A program made the position numbers and the translations under genes. Positions 1-8,691 of a stretch of DNA of 64,000 bases are shown piece after piece; positions within the stretch are counted from its first letter, which is position 1; each line of letters opens with the position of its first letter. Location of the stretch: positions 1-64,000 of the forward strand of contig NZ_VZQZ01000011.1 in the NCBI RefSeq assembly GCF_008802365.1. Reading direction: 5' to 3'. Origin of the DNA: Oryzomonas japonica (lineage in GTDB: Bacteria > Desulfobacterota > Desulfuromonadia > Geobacterales > Pseudopelobacteraceae). Below the pieces are notes generated by a model. It did no database searches. It saw nothing but the letters and a program-made list of their open reading frames with translations, and was not told where the DNA came from.

Positions 1-140
1 CTGAGATGCTGCCCCCCATCATAGGTATAGCCGCCGATCATGGGGGAAACCGAGAACTGCCCCTCCGATACAGCCCCGAACACCGTTCCGGAGAATGCCA
101 ATACCAGGGATACGGCCGCACATGCGCACACTTTTTTCAA
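1..140 (-). CDS. Secreted/outer-membrane protein, N-terminal fragment (probably OmpA-like)
   Basis: Only the first 46 or so codons lie in the window; the gene runs off the left edge. The start is a TTG at 138-140 with a strong ribosome site (GGGGAGGT) eight bases upstream. The product begins with Lys-Lys, a hydrophobic stretch ending near Phe-Gly-Ala (signal peptide), then a segment containing FSVSPMIGGYTYDGGQ. That opening is typical of the first beta-strand of OmpA-family barrel proteins in Geobacter-like bacteria (inference; the barrel and any peptidoglycan-binding domain are outside). Other signal-peptide-bearing barrels cannot be excluded. Confidence 0.6.
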   Translation of the reverse strand, partial: MKKVCACAAVSLVLAFSGTVFGAVSEGQFSVSPMIGGYTYDGGQHL

Positions 141-528
141 AAGACACCTCCCCTTCCGTCGCCTATCATTTCAAAGTGAACTCTATATCGAGGTTTTGTC
201 TCTACTGCAGCAAATATAGCCACAAACGCACAAAAAAACAAAATAAAAAGCGCCCCTATTCCAACGCGTTCGGCCGGAGCTATTCGCGTCGGGACAGACG
301 GCACAAGGTACGACGGTGAAATGTGGTTTAAAATGCCATGATTGCCGGGCATCTTGAAAGAGGGTTTTTACTTGAGGGAAACAGCCGGGACGGCGTCAGG
401 TGTTTGTGTTTTGCGTGAAGATGTGAGAAAAGAAATTGATATTTTTTTGAGTTGCTTGCCATAACGGTTTTGTAGTTGAATGATGTTTTAGCTGGCCCGT
501 CTGCGGCCGGCGCAAACGGGGCACTCTC
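141..528. other. 388-bp divergent intergenic region
   Basis: Lies between the left-reading secreted protein and the right-reading ATL gene. The part next to the secreted protein is A/T-rich (about 170-250) and should hold its promoter, but no clean -35/-10 pair or sigma-54 site could be assigned. No convincing small gene, RNA or repeat was seen. Confidence 0.4.
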
Positions 529-918
529 ATGCCGACCCCCATAACCGCATACCAAAAGATTTATTCTGTTGTGTCGCTCATCCCCGAGGGGCGTGTGGCG
601 ACCTACGGGCAAGTCGCCCGTCTGGCAGGTATGCCCGGCCACGCACGGCTCGTGGGCTACGCCCTGAGTTCCCTCCACGACCAGGTTCCCGTCCCGTGGC
701 ACCGGGTCGTGAATGCCAGGGGGCAGATCAGCCCGCGTTCCGGCGGCAGCCCGGCGGATGTGGTGCAACGGCTTCGCCTTGAAAGCGAAGGGGTGAGCTT
801 TGACGGGCACGGCCGGATCCCGCTGGGCAGGTTTCAGTGGCAGCCTCGACATGAGGAGCAGGAATACGTGGGAACTGCCGGAGACGCCTCAGGCAGGAGA
901 CGAGGAAAGACACAGTGA
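529..918 (+). CDS. Alkyltransferase-like (ATL) DNA-binding protein, MGMT family
   Basis: Small protein of the O6-alkylguanine transferase family: it binds alkylated DNA and flags it for nucleotide excision repair but does not transfer the alkyl group. The MGMT-type winged-helix is seen in GRVATYGQVARLAG (residues 21-34). The active-site box reads PWHRV (residues 56-60), with Trp57 where true methyltransferases have the acceptor Cys, which defines ATLs. The family domain ends near residue 104; the last 25 residues are a charged tail that overlaps the next gene by four bases. Ribosome site is weak. Translational coupling to the ABC genes is positional; a functional link is not evident. Confidence 0.9.
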   Translation: MPTPITAYQKIYSVVSLIPEGRVATYGQVARLAGMPGHARLVGYALSSLHDQVPVPWHRVVNARGQISPRSGGSPADVVQRLRLESEGVSFDGHGRIPLGRFQWQPRHEEQEYVGTAGDASGRRRGKTQ

Positions 919-1709
919 CGGGGATGGCAGAAATTGTACCGCCTAACGGCCAGCCAATGGTGCAGGTGGAAGGGGTCGGCCTGACGCGGGCCGACGGGCA
1001 GGGGCGGGAAGCCGTTATCCTGAGCGAAGTAACGTTCTCGGCCGCCAAGGGGCGGATAACCGCCATCGTGGGGCCTTCCGGGGGAGGCAAAAGCTCCCTG
1101 ATCCGGTTGATCAACCGCCTTGACGACCCGACCACAGGTTGCATCCTGCTGGGTGGCGAGGATATTGCCGGCATGGACCCGCTGCTGCTGCGACGAAGGG
1201 TCGCCATGGTGCTGCAACGGCCGTTCATGTTTCCCGGCACGCTGCTCCACAATCTGCAACGCCCCCTGGCCTACCGTAGAGAAGCCATGCCGGATGCCGG
1301 CAGCGTGGAGGTCAGACGCACCCTGGAACTGGCCCGTCTGGCTCCCGACCTGCTGGAACGGGATGCCCGAAGCCTCTCCATCGGCCAACAGCAGCGGGCC
1401 AGCCTGGCCCGGGCCGTGATAACCTCCCCTCCGGTCCTGTTGCTGGACGAACCGACCAGCGCCCTGGACCGGCCGACTGGCGACCAGTTGGCCGCGGCCC
1501 TCCAGGATATCTGCCGGCACCAGGGCATGGCGGTCATCCTGGTGACCCACGACCTGCGGTTGGCCGGTAAGATCGCCGACGATCTGATCTATCTGGAGGC
1601 GGGGCGGATCAGGGAGGCGGGTCCGGCGGCGCACGTCCTGGCAGAGCCTGCAAGCGCCGAATTGATACGGTTTTTGGCAGAGCCGGAAAAGGGGGGGAAA
1701 CATGGATAA
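915..1709 (+). CDS. fetA: ABC transporter ATP-binding protein, FetA/YbbL type
   Basis: ATPase subunit of a two-gene exporter. Walker A GPSGGGKS is at residues 53-60, the ABC signature LSIGQ at 154-158, Walker B LLLDEP at 175-180, and the switch His in ILVTHD follows. The next gene encodes a UPF0014/FetB permease, so the pair matches the FetAB (YbbL-YbbM) family, linked in E. coli to iron export and oxidative-stress resistance. Start is GTG overlapping the ATL stop codon (GTGA); an ATG three codons further in is an alternative. The stop overlaps the permease start by eight bases. Substrate is inferred from the family only. Confidence 0.85.
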   Translation: MTGMAEIVPPNGQPMVQVEGVGLTRADGQGREAVILSEVTFSAAKGRITAIVGPSGGGKSSLIRLINRLDDPTTGCILLGGEDIAGMDPLLLRRRVAMVLQRPFMFPGTLLHNLQRPLAYRREAMPDAGSVEVRRTLELARLAPDLLERDARSLSIGQQQRASLARAVITSPPVLLLDEPTSALDRPTGDQLAAALQDICRHQGMAVILVTHDLRLAGKIADDLIYLEAGRIREAGPAAHVLAEPASAELIRFLAEPEKGGKHG

Positions 1710-2484
1710 CCGCGGACTCGTGAACCTGGAGCTTTCCAACCTCCTGTTGGCATTCGCCCTGATCCTGTTCGCCATGGCCCTGTCCCGTTTCCAGCGGCTG
1801 GGACAGGCGCGGAAAATCGGCTGGGCCGCCCTGAGGATGGTCGTACAGCTTCTGGCTATCGGCTATCTCCTCCACCTGGTATTCTCAGTCAAGACCCCAC
1901 TCTTGGTGACGTCCATCCTGGTCGTCATGGCCGGCTTTTCCCTGCAGGTGGCCGGCTCCCAGGCCAAACGGAAGATGCCCGGATTCTACCGGGTGATGGG
2001 GAGTTCGATCCTGGCCGGGTGCGGAGGGGTGACCTTTTTCTTCTGCGCCTTGGTGGTGGGATACTCTCCTTGGTATGAACCCCGCTACCTGATCCCCCTG
2101 TTCGGCATGATCCTCGGTAACTCCATGCAGGGAGCCAGCTTGGCGGCCGAGCGGCTGGAGGCCGAGATCGGGGAACGTCGCGAGGAGATCGAGACGGCGC
2201 TCTGCCTGGGAGCGACTCCCCGCCAAGCGGTTGAGACGGCCCTGCGCAATGCCTTTTCCGCCGCCCTTATCCCGACCCTCAACACCATGGCGGCCATGGG
2301 GATCGTTTCTCTGCCCGGCATGATGACCGGCCAGATTCTGTCCGGTACGGAACCGGCGGTTGCGGTCCGCTACCAGATCGCCATCATGTGCGCCGTATCC
2401 GGGGGGGTGGCGGCCACCGCCTTCCTGCTTCTGATGCAGGGATACCGCCGCTATTTCACCCCGGCGCAACAGTTGCGCCGTTGA
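1702..2484 (+). CDS. fetB: ABC transporter permease, FetB/UPF0014 family
   Basis: Inner-membrane partner of the preceding ATPase. The 260-residue protein has about seven hydrophobic segments and the conserved cytoplasmic loop of the family with GMILGNSMQGASLAAERL and, further on, ETALCLGATPRQAVETALRN, which is the coupling region contacting the ATPase. Length is normal for UPF0014 proteins. It overlaps fetA by eight bases, so the two are co-translated. Family members export iron or other metals; the exact substrate here is unproven. Confidence 0.88.
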   Translation: MDNRGLVNLELSNLLLAFALILFAMALSRFQRLGQARKIGWAALRMVVQLLAIGYLLHLVFSVKTPLLVTSILVVMAGFSLQVAGSQAKRKMPGFYRVMGSSILAGCGGVTFFFCALVVGYSPWYEPRYLIPLFGMILGNSMQGASLAAERLEAEIGERREEIETALCLGATPRQAVETALRNAFSAALIPTLNTMAAMGIVSLPGMMTGQILSGTEPAVAVRYQIAIMCAVSGGVAATAFLLLMQGYRRYFTPAQQLRR

Positions 2485-2530
2485 TTAAACGACTCTGTAA
2501 CCACATTACGACAGGAACACATACTTACAC

Positions 2531-3421
2531 ATGAAGATCATCGATATCATAATACCGGACAAACCGTTTCTCTCCCTGGAATTCTTCCCCCCAAAAGAAC
2601 GCTCTGAATGGCCTGCCTTTTTCCACACCGTCGACCGTCTGAAGGAGGTAAATCCGCTCTTTTGCTCGGTAACCTACGGTGCAGGGGGGAGCACTCATGG
2701 AGACAGCCTGGAGATCGTCGGCCGCCTCAAGCAGGAGCATGGTCTGGAAACCATGGCCCACCTGACCTGCGTCGGGGCCCATGAGGACGATGTACGCACG
2801 TTTCTGGACCAACTGACACGGGCCGGGGGGGATAATGTTCTGGCACTGCGCGGCGACCTGCCCCAGGACAGCACGCCCAAATCATCGCCCCACCGCCCCT
2901 TGGCGCACGCCTCGGACCTGGTAGCTCTCATCCGCGATTCCCACCCCCACGTAGGCCTGGGAGTGGCCGCCTACCCGGAGGTTCACCCCGAGGCCGCGAG
3001 CACCGCGGCAGACCTGGCCTACCTCAAGCTCAAGCTGGACCATGGCGCCGATTTTGCCATCACCCAACTCTTCTTCGACAACCGCATCTACTTCGATTTT
3101 GTTCGCAACGCCCGCGATCACGGCATCACCAAGCCGATCATTCCCGGCATCCTGCCGGTAGTCAGCCTGAAGGTGATCAAACGTATCGTGTCGTTGTGCG
3201 GCACTGTTATGCCGCCGGATTTTATGGCGCAGCTTGAAGAGGCGGACCGGCGCGGCGGCGCGGCCGAGGTGCAGAAGCTGGGGGTGGCCCATGCCCGCAG
3301 ACAGACGGAGGAGTTGCTGGCAGGCGGTGCTCCGGGCGTGCACCTGTACACCCTCAATCGGGCGGACGCCGTGCTGGAAGTTACCAATGGACTCTGCCCA
3401 CCTCAGGGAGCCACCCCATGA
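2531..3421 (+). CDS. metF: 5,10-methylenetetrahydrofolate reductase
   Basis: Reduces 5,10-methylene-THF to 5-methyl-THF, the methyl donor for methionine and, in acetogen-like metabolism, for the Wood-Ljungdahl methyl branch. The 296-residue FAD-dependent TIM barrel shows SLEFFPPK near the N-terminus (with the catalytic Glu), the CVGAHEDD region and the ITQLFFDN motif, all hallmarks of MetF. Start ATG is 46 bases after fetB. The stop overlaps the following aminotransferase start (ATGA), so metF and the C-S lyase are translationally coupled, which fits a methionine/sulfur amino acid role. Confidence 0.95.
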   Translation: MKIIDIIIPDKPFLSLEFFPPKERSEWPAFFHTVDRLKEVNPLFCSVTYGAGGSTHGDSLEIVGRLKQEHGLETMAHLTCVGAHEDDVRTFLDQLTRAGGDNVLALRGDLPQDSTPKSSPHRPLAHASDLVALIRDSHPHVGLGVAAYPEVHPEAASTAADLAYLKLKLDHGADFAITQLFFDNRIYFDFVRNARDHGITKPIIPGILPVVSLKVIKRIVSLCGTVMPPDFMAQLEEADRRGGAAEVQKLGVAHARRQTEELLAGGAPGVHLYTLNRADAVLEVTNGLCPPQGATP

Positions 3422-4572
3422 CCGCCGGCGCTCGATTCGACTTTGATGCCCCCATCGACCGCAGGAACAGCGGCAGCGAAAAATGGGACCGGTACGGGGA
3501 ACGTGACATCATCCCCCTGTGGGTCGCGGACATGGACTTCCGCTCCCCCCCGGCTATCATCGAAGCGCTCCACGAGCGGGTCAGCCACGGTGTTTTCGGT
3601 TATACCCACCCGTCGCATGAGTTGGCGGCAGCGGTTCTGGACCATCTTGAGCGGGATTTCTGCTGGCGGGCGGAACCGGACTGGATCGTCTGGCTGCCCG
3701 GCTTGGTGTGCGGGCTGAACGTGCTCTGTCGGGCCGTGGGCAACGCAGGTGACGCGGTTGCAACCTTCCTGCCGGTCTATCCCCCTTTTCTGTCTGCCCC
3801 ACCCCTGTCCCAGCGCACCCTGATCACGGCACCGCTGCAGTTGCAGGAGGGGCGTTGGGTGGCAGACATGGCGGCGCTGGAACGCGCCATCACCCCGCGG
3901 ACCAAACTCCTGCTGCTGTGTAGTCCCCATAATCCGGTGGGCCGTTCCTGGTCGCGGGAAGAATTATTACAATTTGCCGAACTTGCCGAACGCCACGATC
4001 TGGTGATCGGCTCCGACGAAATCCATGCCGGGCTCGTACTCGATGCGGAGAAGCGCCATATCCCCATTGCGGCCCTTTCCCCGGAAATAGCCAGCCGCAC
4101 CATCACCCTGCTGGCCCCCAGCAAGACCTACAACATCCCCGGCCTGGGCTGCTCATTTGCCGTCATCTCCGATATTGGGTTGCGCAGAAATTTCCAAAAG
4201 GCAATGGGGCGTATCGTACCGCACGTCAACCTCCTTGGTTACACCGCAGCCTTGGCAGCCTATCGCGACGGAGAGCCGTGGCGGCGGGAGTTGATTGCCT
4301 ATCTGCGCGGCAACCGCGACCTGCTGACCAGAGAGATCTCCCGCATGCCGGGCCTGGCCATGACCCCGGTCGAGGCCACGTATCTGGCCTGGATCGATGC
4401 CCGCGGGACCGGCATCGACCAACCGGGGTATTTTTTTGAGGAGGCGGGGGTAGGACTTTCGGACGGCAGCGATTTTGGCGCCCCGGGGTTTATCCGGCTC
4501 AACTTCGGCTGCCAGCGAGAACTTCTGCGCGAAGCCCTCAGACGGATGGAGATGGCGCTGCTGCACCGTTGA
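3418..4572 (+). CDS. PatB/MalY-type PLP-dependent C-S lyase (cystathionine beta-lyase)
   Basis: Fold-type I aminotransferase-like enzyme of the MalY/PatB family, which cleaves cystathionine to homocysteine or cysteine to H2S. The N-terminal WVADMDFRSPPAIIEAL, the SDEIHAGLVL strand and the PLP-lysine box SKTYNIPGLGCSF are all present, and length (384) is standard. Coupled to metF by an ATGA overlap: one gene supplies homocysteine, the other the methyl group for methionine. No regulator domain is fused. Whether beta-lyase or another aminotransferase activity dominates cannot be read from sequence. Confidence 0.9.
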   Translation: MTAGARFDFDAPIDRRNSGSEKWDRYGERDIIPLWVADMDFRSPPAIIEALHERVSHGVFGYTHPSHELAAAVLDHLERDFCWRAEPDWIVWLPGLVCGLNVLCRAVGNAGDAVATFLPVYPPFLSAPPLSQRTLITAPLQLQEGRWVADMAALERAITPRTKLLLLCSPHNPVGRSWSREELLQFAELAERHDLVIGSDEIHAGLVLDAEKRHIPIAALSPEIASRTITLLAPSKTYNIPGLGCSFAVISDIGLRRNFQKAMGRIVPHVNLLGYTAALAAYRDGEPWRRELIAYLRGNRDLLTREISRMPGLAMTPVEATYLAWIDARGTGIDQPGYFFEEAGVGLSDGSDFGAPGFIRLNFGCQRELLREALRRMEMALLHR

Positions 4573-4595
4573 GGTAGACGTCGCATGGGGGAAAA

Positions 4596-5663
4596 CTAGA
4601 CAGCTATCCTGAACTCGGCGCCGCCGTCGATGTTTCGGGCGGAGATGCTCCCCCCCATGCTGTTTTCGATGATCACCTTCGACATGTACAATCCGATGCC
4701 GGTACCTTTATGGGGTTCCTTGGTGGTGAAATACGGGTCGAATATCCTGGGGATGATCGCTTCGTCGATGCCGCCCCCATTGTCATGCACGGTAACCACA
4801 CACCGATCACTTTCCCGGAAGATCCGGATGGTAATGCACGGCGCCTCCACCTCACGCTCCTGTAAGACATCTCTGGCATTATTGATAATATTCAGCACGG
4901 CGCGGGCATATTCGTTCTTATAGCCTACAAGCGTCACACCCGCTTCAGCCTGTACATCCACACGGATGTGGGCATGCTGGAGCGAGGCGTCCAGGAGTCC
5001 TGTGGTCTGGGCAATCACCTTATCCACATGAAATTCCCGTTTCACCGTGTCTTTGAGGAAAAAATTGCGCAGGTCGTCTATCTTCAGCGACATGCGCTCA
5101 ATCGTGGCCATGGCATTGTCCACATCTTCCTGAAACTGTCCCGGGGACAATGTGCCGGACAGATAACCAAGATTGAGGTTCTGGACAATGAGCCCGATAT
5201 TGTTGAGCGGTTGGCGCCATTGATGGGCGATATTGGTAATCATTTCTCCCATGGCGGCAAAACGGTTCTGCCGGATGAGCACCTCGTCCTTCCTGCGCAA
5301 TTCGGCAATCGTAGCGGCAATGCGCTCCTCCTGGTTTTTGTTCATACGTTCCAGTTCCATCCGTTGCTGCTGCAATTCCCCCTGCACCTGGTTATAGCGC
5401 AGGAACAGCGGCTTGATGAGGATGATCCCGCAGGTCATCAGGATGGAGATGACAAGTCCCAGCATCTCTACGGTCACATCCCACCGTGAAGAGCCGGCAA
5501 GGATATGGGCAAACATGACCGCACGGCGAACACCCATGATGATCAGTCCGCTCGCGACAAGCATCCAGGCGGCCTTTTCTCCGCTGACCCGTATCAGCCG
5601 GAGCGCCAGGAACGCCGCCAGGAACTGAAACGCAACCGAGAGAGTCATGATAACAACCATCAT
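4596..5663 (-). CDS. Membrane sensor histidine kinase (orphan)
   Basis: N-terminal 90 residues hold three hydrophobic segments, followed by a coiled coil (about 95-130). The phospho-acceptor box is MGEMITNIAHQWRQPLNN, and the ATPase domain has NIINNARDVL (N box), HDNGGGID (G1) and GTGIGLYMSK (G2), ending GGAEFRIAV. No response regulator gene is adjacent, so its partner is encoded elsewhere. The phospho-acceptor and C-terminal segments resemble those of the kinase at 51473-52816. Start ATG-ATG has AGAGGAG upstream. The signal sensed is unknown; there is no periplasmic loop of size. Confidence 0.88.
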   Translation of the reverse strand: MMVVIMTLSVAFQFLAAFLALRLIRVSGEKAAWMLVASGLIIMGVRRAVMFAHILAGSSRWDVTVEMLGLVISILMTCGIILIKPLFLRYNQVQGELQQQRMELERMNKNQEERIAATIAELRRKDEVLIRQNRFAAMGEMITNIAHQWRQPLNNIGLIVQNLNLGYLSGTLSPGQFQEDVDNAMATIERMSLKIDDLRNFFLKDTVKREFHVDKVIAQTTGLLDASLQHAHIRVDVQAEAGVTLVGYKNEYARAVLNIINNARDVLQEREVEAPCITIRIFRESDRCVVTVHDNGGGIDEAIIPRIFDPYFTTKEPHKGTGIGLYMSKVIIENSMGGSISARNIDGGAEFRIAV

Positions 5664-5919
5664 GACGCGGCTCCTCTGCTTAAAGGCATGGAATGGCTTG
5701 CTATAAAAACTGTAGTTTATATACGCCCGTTGTCAATTACCCCTTTCTGACGGCATTGGCGGCATCGGTGCCAAAGATTCCACCGTATGGGGCATTTTTC
5801 CGTCGTTCAGCTTACAATCCGCCCTTAGGTGTTCCCCCGATGATATCGTAATTGACAGCCGATGGCAGGAATGGATACTGTTACGGCATGACCCTATATC
5901 TTGTCAGGAGGAAGATCCC
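5664..5919. other. Divergent intergenic region
   Basis: 256 bp between the left-reading kinase and the right-reading DUF4337 gene. It must contain both promoters, but no clear consensus could be assigned. No RNA or repeat was seen. Confidence 0.35.
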
Positions 5920-6510
5920 GTGACCGAATTGAATAACATGCGGCAAAGCCTCGATGCGGCAGAGACAAAGAATCGGCTCAACAATTGGGTGGCGGTGAGC
6001 GTGGCCCTGGTCTCCGTCTTCATGGGCATCACCAAGGTTAAAGACGACAACATCGTCCAGGCCATGCTCCAGGCCAAATCAAATGCCGTGGATAGCTGGA
6101 ACGAGTACCAATCGAAGAAGATCAAGCATCACGTGGCCGAGCTTGGGTTGAGCCAGACCATCGCGCTTCAGGCCATGGCGGCGGGGAAGGGAAACGTGGT
6201 GTTGATGACACAGCAGAGGCACTATCAGGAGTCGATTGCACGCTACCAGGCCGAGGAAGATGCCCTGATGAAGAAATCGAAAGCGTTCGAGAAGGAGTAC
6301 GATGACCTGAACTTCAAGGACGACCAGTTCGACCTGTCCGATGCGGCCCTCTCCATCTCCCTGGCCATGTTGGCCATTACCGCCTTGACCGGAAAGCGCA
6401 AGTTGCTCTTCATGTCGCTGCTCTTCGCCGGGTTCGGAGGTGTCATGGGGCTGGCCGGACTCTTGGGGCTTCACCTTCATCCGGATGCACTGACGCGTCT
6501 GCTCTCCTGA
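5920..6510 (+). CDS. DUF4337-family membrane protein
   Basis: Matches the layout of DUF4337 proteins: an N-terminal hydrophobic helix (about residues 22-40), a central charged coiled-coil with the HVAELG...Q pattern (about 60-125), and two C-terminal membrane helices. Start is GTG, chosen because an AGGAGG site precedes it. No function is known for the family. It is monocistronic and faces the DUF4403 gene tail-to-tail. Confidence 0.75.
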   Translation: MTELNNMRQSLDAAETKNRLNNWVAVSVALVSVFMGITKVKDDNIVQAMLQAKSNAVDSWNEYQSKKIKHHVAELGLSQTIALQAMAAGKGNVVLMTQQRHYQESIARYQAEEDALMKKSKAFEKEYDDLNFKDDQFDLSDAALSISLAMLAITALTGKRKLLFMSLLFAGFGGVMGLAGLLGLHLHPDALTRLLS

Positions 6511-6550
6511 GGGATGCGGAGGCTATCGAACCGTCGTCCCTGGCGATGGG

Positions 6551-7912
6551 CTATTGAAAAAGAATGGCAGATTCTCCCTCGGTGTACACCTGGAGAGATA
6601 TTCTGTCCTTTTGCATAATCACATCGCCAAACTTCAGATCCTTTACGTCACCCGTCAAAAATACGTGATCCATCAACGGCACCCGAGCAAGCGCTTTTAC
6701 GGCCATTTGGCGTGATTGTTCCAACTGCCGGTTCAGATTCATATTGAGCTTATCCTGAATCACACCCCTGATGGTGCCGTGCAGGAACCAGTCGGCCGAC
6801 TGGAGCAGCAGGCTTTGGGTCTGCATGTCAAAGTCCACATCCTCCACGGAGAATACGTTGGTCTTTGGATCATAGACCGGCTTGGCGGTCAGATAGAAGA
6901 CCCCGTCCAGCGATCCCTGGGTCTCCAGCTTGATGACGAGTTTGTCCCCGTTGCCATACAGGTCGAAATCCTTGATGACGATACTTTTGCCGTCGGAATC
7001 GAATTGCTTGTTGCGCAGCAGGGGCACGGCGATGGCACGCAGGTCCTTGTAGAAGAGATCGGTATTCAGGGCGATGCGGAACGTCCTGTCGAACGTGTTG
7101 ACCAGCTTGAGGTTGGGCAGGGGCGGCAGGGGCTGCGTCGCCGGTTCGGGACCCACCACCAGTTCGGCAAACGTGCTGATGCCCACACTCAATCTGACCT
7201 TATTGTTCCGGGCAGACAACGGGCACAGAACGATCTCGCGGGGGGTCAGTTTCAGCCAGACACTGCGGCTTTTATCCAGCAGAACCGGCTGCCGGGCGCT
7301 GTTCCAGACCTTGGCAACCAGGGCTTTCACAGGAATCAGGTCATTGATCTTTTTGTTGACCAGATCGGATACTACCCGCTGCAGTGGTTGGGTAATCCCC
7401 TCCACGATGCTGCGCGGCTTGAACGAGAGGGGGCCGATGCCGACCTCCTCGGTCACCAAATCGCTCAGCCCCTGGTAGTAGATCTCCGCATGCAGTCGCC
7501 AGTCGGGGGTAATGCCGGCAGTGGCCTTGAATTTCAAAGTGACGGGAATGGCAGGGGTTCCGAACATACCGTAGTTGAGCGACATGGCGACCGGCAGGGT
7601 GACGTACAGGTAGTTATTGGCTGCGCTGACAGAGATCAGACCGTTGCGCCTCACATCTGCAGTCAGCCCACTCGTCCCGGTTGCCCCCTTGTACAGCTCT
7701 TTATGAACCGTCTGGTTCAAAACTCGGGCGAGTTCCTCCGCTGTCGCCTCTACCGGTACGTTGAGCGTGGAAACATCCCTTCTCAGCACCGTGCGAAAGG
7801 CTTCATCGCGCGGCCGTTCGGCCGTGAGCGTCTTTACGCCCGCGCAGGAGCTCAGGGATAGTGCGAGCAGTAACAGCACAACCGGTGATACGATCCATTT
7901 TTTCGAAATCAT
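6551..7912 (-). CDS. DUF4403-family outer-membrane-associated lipoprotein
   Basis: 453 residues. The start at 7912 is chosen over an earlier in-frame ATG because the product then begins MISKK with a hydrophobic core and lipobox LSSC at about residue 20, a lipoprotein signal. The mature part is rich in alternating hydrophobic strands and ends with the FGDVIMQKDRISLQVYTEGES region typical of DUF4403, a lipid-binding TULIP-like family. Role unknown; a periplasmic lipid-carrier function is inference from the fold family. Confidence 0.75.
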   Translation of the reverse strand: MISKKWIVSPVVLLLLALSLSSCAGVKTLTAERPRDEAFRTVLRRDVSTLNVPVEATAEELARVLNQTVHKELYKGATGTSGLTADVRRNGLISVSAANNYLYVTLPVAMSLNYGMFGTPAIPVTLKFKATAGITPDWRLHAEIYYQGLSDLVTEEVGIGPLSFKPRSIVEGITQPLQRVVSDLVNKKINDLIPVKALVAKVWNSARQPVLLDKSRSVWLKLTPREIVLCPLSARNNKVRLSVGISTFAELVVGPEPATQPLPPLPNLKLVNTFDRTFRIALNTDLFYKDLRAIAVPLLRNKQFDSDGKSIVIKDFDLYGNGDKLVIKLETQGSLDGVFYLTAKPVYDPKTNVFSVEDVDFDMQTQSLLLQSADWFLHGTIRGVIQDKLNMNLNRQLEQSRQMAVKALARVPLMDHVFLTGDVKDLKFGDVIMQKDRISLQVYTEGESAILFQ

Positions 7913-8091
7913 GTGTGACCCAGTCCTCTCTGTGGATGTAACTTTAAACCGCGCCTGAACGCAGTACGCTTGAAATCGACATCCCTCACTACCGCACGGC
8001 TGGTTTTCAGGAGCAACGATGCCGTGTCGTTTGTTGGAAAAATTGAATTTTGACTCATGATATTTTTGCACTATCTGGTACACTTGAGGGC

Positions 8092-8595
8092 ATGAAAAAG
8101 ATATGCGCATGGTGTTATGGCGAGATTGGACTAACGGCCCCTTTCGATGAGCGGCGCCCTACGGTCAGCTACGGCATATGCCCGGAATGCGCCAACCTTT
8201 TTCTTGCAGACCAGGGAGTACATCTGACGGCCTTCCTTGACGCACTGAACATCCCCGTTTTGCTGGTCGATAACGATGTCAGGGTGATCGGCGCGAATGC
8301 CCTGGCGCTCTCCTTTGTCCAAAAGGAACTGCCCGAAATCGAGGACAGCCACGGTGGAGACGTTTTCGAATGCATCTATGCGGCGACGCCGGAAGGGTGT
8401 GGCAAGACGATACATTGCAGCGGGTGCGCCATCAGGATCGCGGTCAGGGACACCTTTCACTCCGGCAGCAGCCACCGGGAGATGCCGGCCTACCTCAAGT
8501 GCGAGCGTTCGGGGCAGCCGACGCGAATCGGGCTATTGATATCAACCGAAAAGATAAATGAAACCGTACTGTTGAAGATCGACAGCGTGACGTAG
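8092..8595 (+). CDS. PAS-domain protein with N-terminal zinc-type Cys cluster
   Basis: Short cytoplasmic protein. Residues 4-30 or so carry CAWC and CPEC pairs (probable zinc or Fe-S site), followed by a PAS-like domain starting at NIPVLLVDNDVRV, with an inserted CGKTIHCSGC motif that could bind a metal or sense redox state. There is no output domain, so it may act as a small sensor partner. An earlier in-frame ATG at 8050 lacks a ribosome site; the chosen ATG at 8092 gives MKKICAWC with GAGGG just upstream. Function unknown. Confidence 0.7.
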   Translation: MKKICAWCYGEIGLTAPFDERRPTVSYGICPECANLFLADQGVHLTAFLDALNIPVLLVDNDVRVIGANALALSFVQKELPEIEDSHGGDVFECIYAATPEGCGKTIHCSGCAIRIAVRDTFHSGSSHREMPAYLKCERSGQPTRIGLLISTEKINETVLLKIDSVT

Positions 8596-8622
8596 TAAAA
8601 CGATTCACAGAGGTGTTTGCGT

Positions 8623-8642
8623 GCCCCTTCCGGGCAAGGGGC
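8623..8642. terminator. Hairpin between convergent genes
   Basis: Perfect 7-bp stem GCCCCTT / AAGGGGC with a 6-base loop, located between the converging PAS and gapN genes. No U-tract follows on either strand, so intrinsic termination is uncertain. Confidence 0.3.
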
Positions 8643-8691
8643 CACGAGCATTCCCTGATTACCCCTCCCCCATCACTACCCAATCGCCCCC

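Noticed and set aside
141-528. Possible c-di-GMP (GEMM) riboswitch, common in Geobacter leaders
   Set aside because: The conserved GEMM core sequences were not found here or in other intergenic regions.
5505-5750. Plus-strand frames opposite the orphan kinase promoter
   Set aside because: Antisense shadows of the kinase gene; composition and lack of ribosome sites do not support coding.
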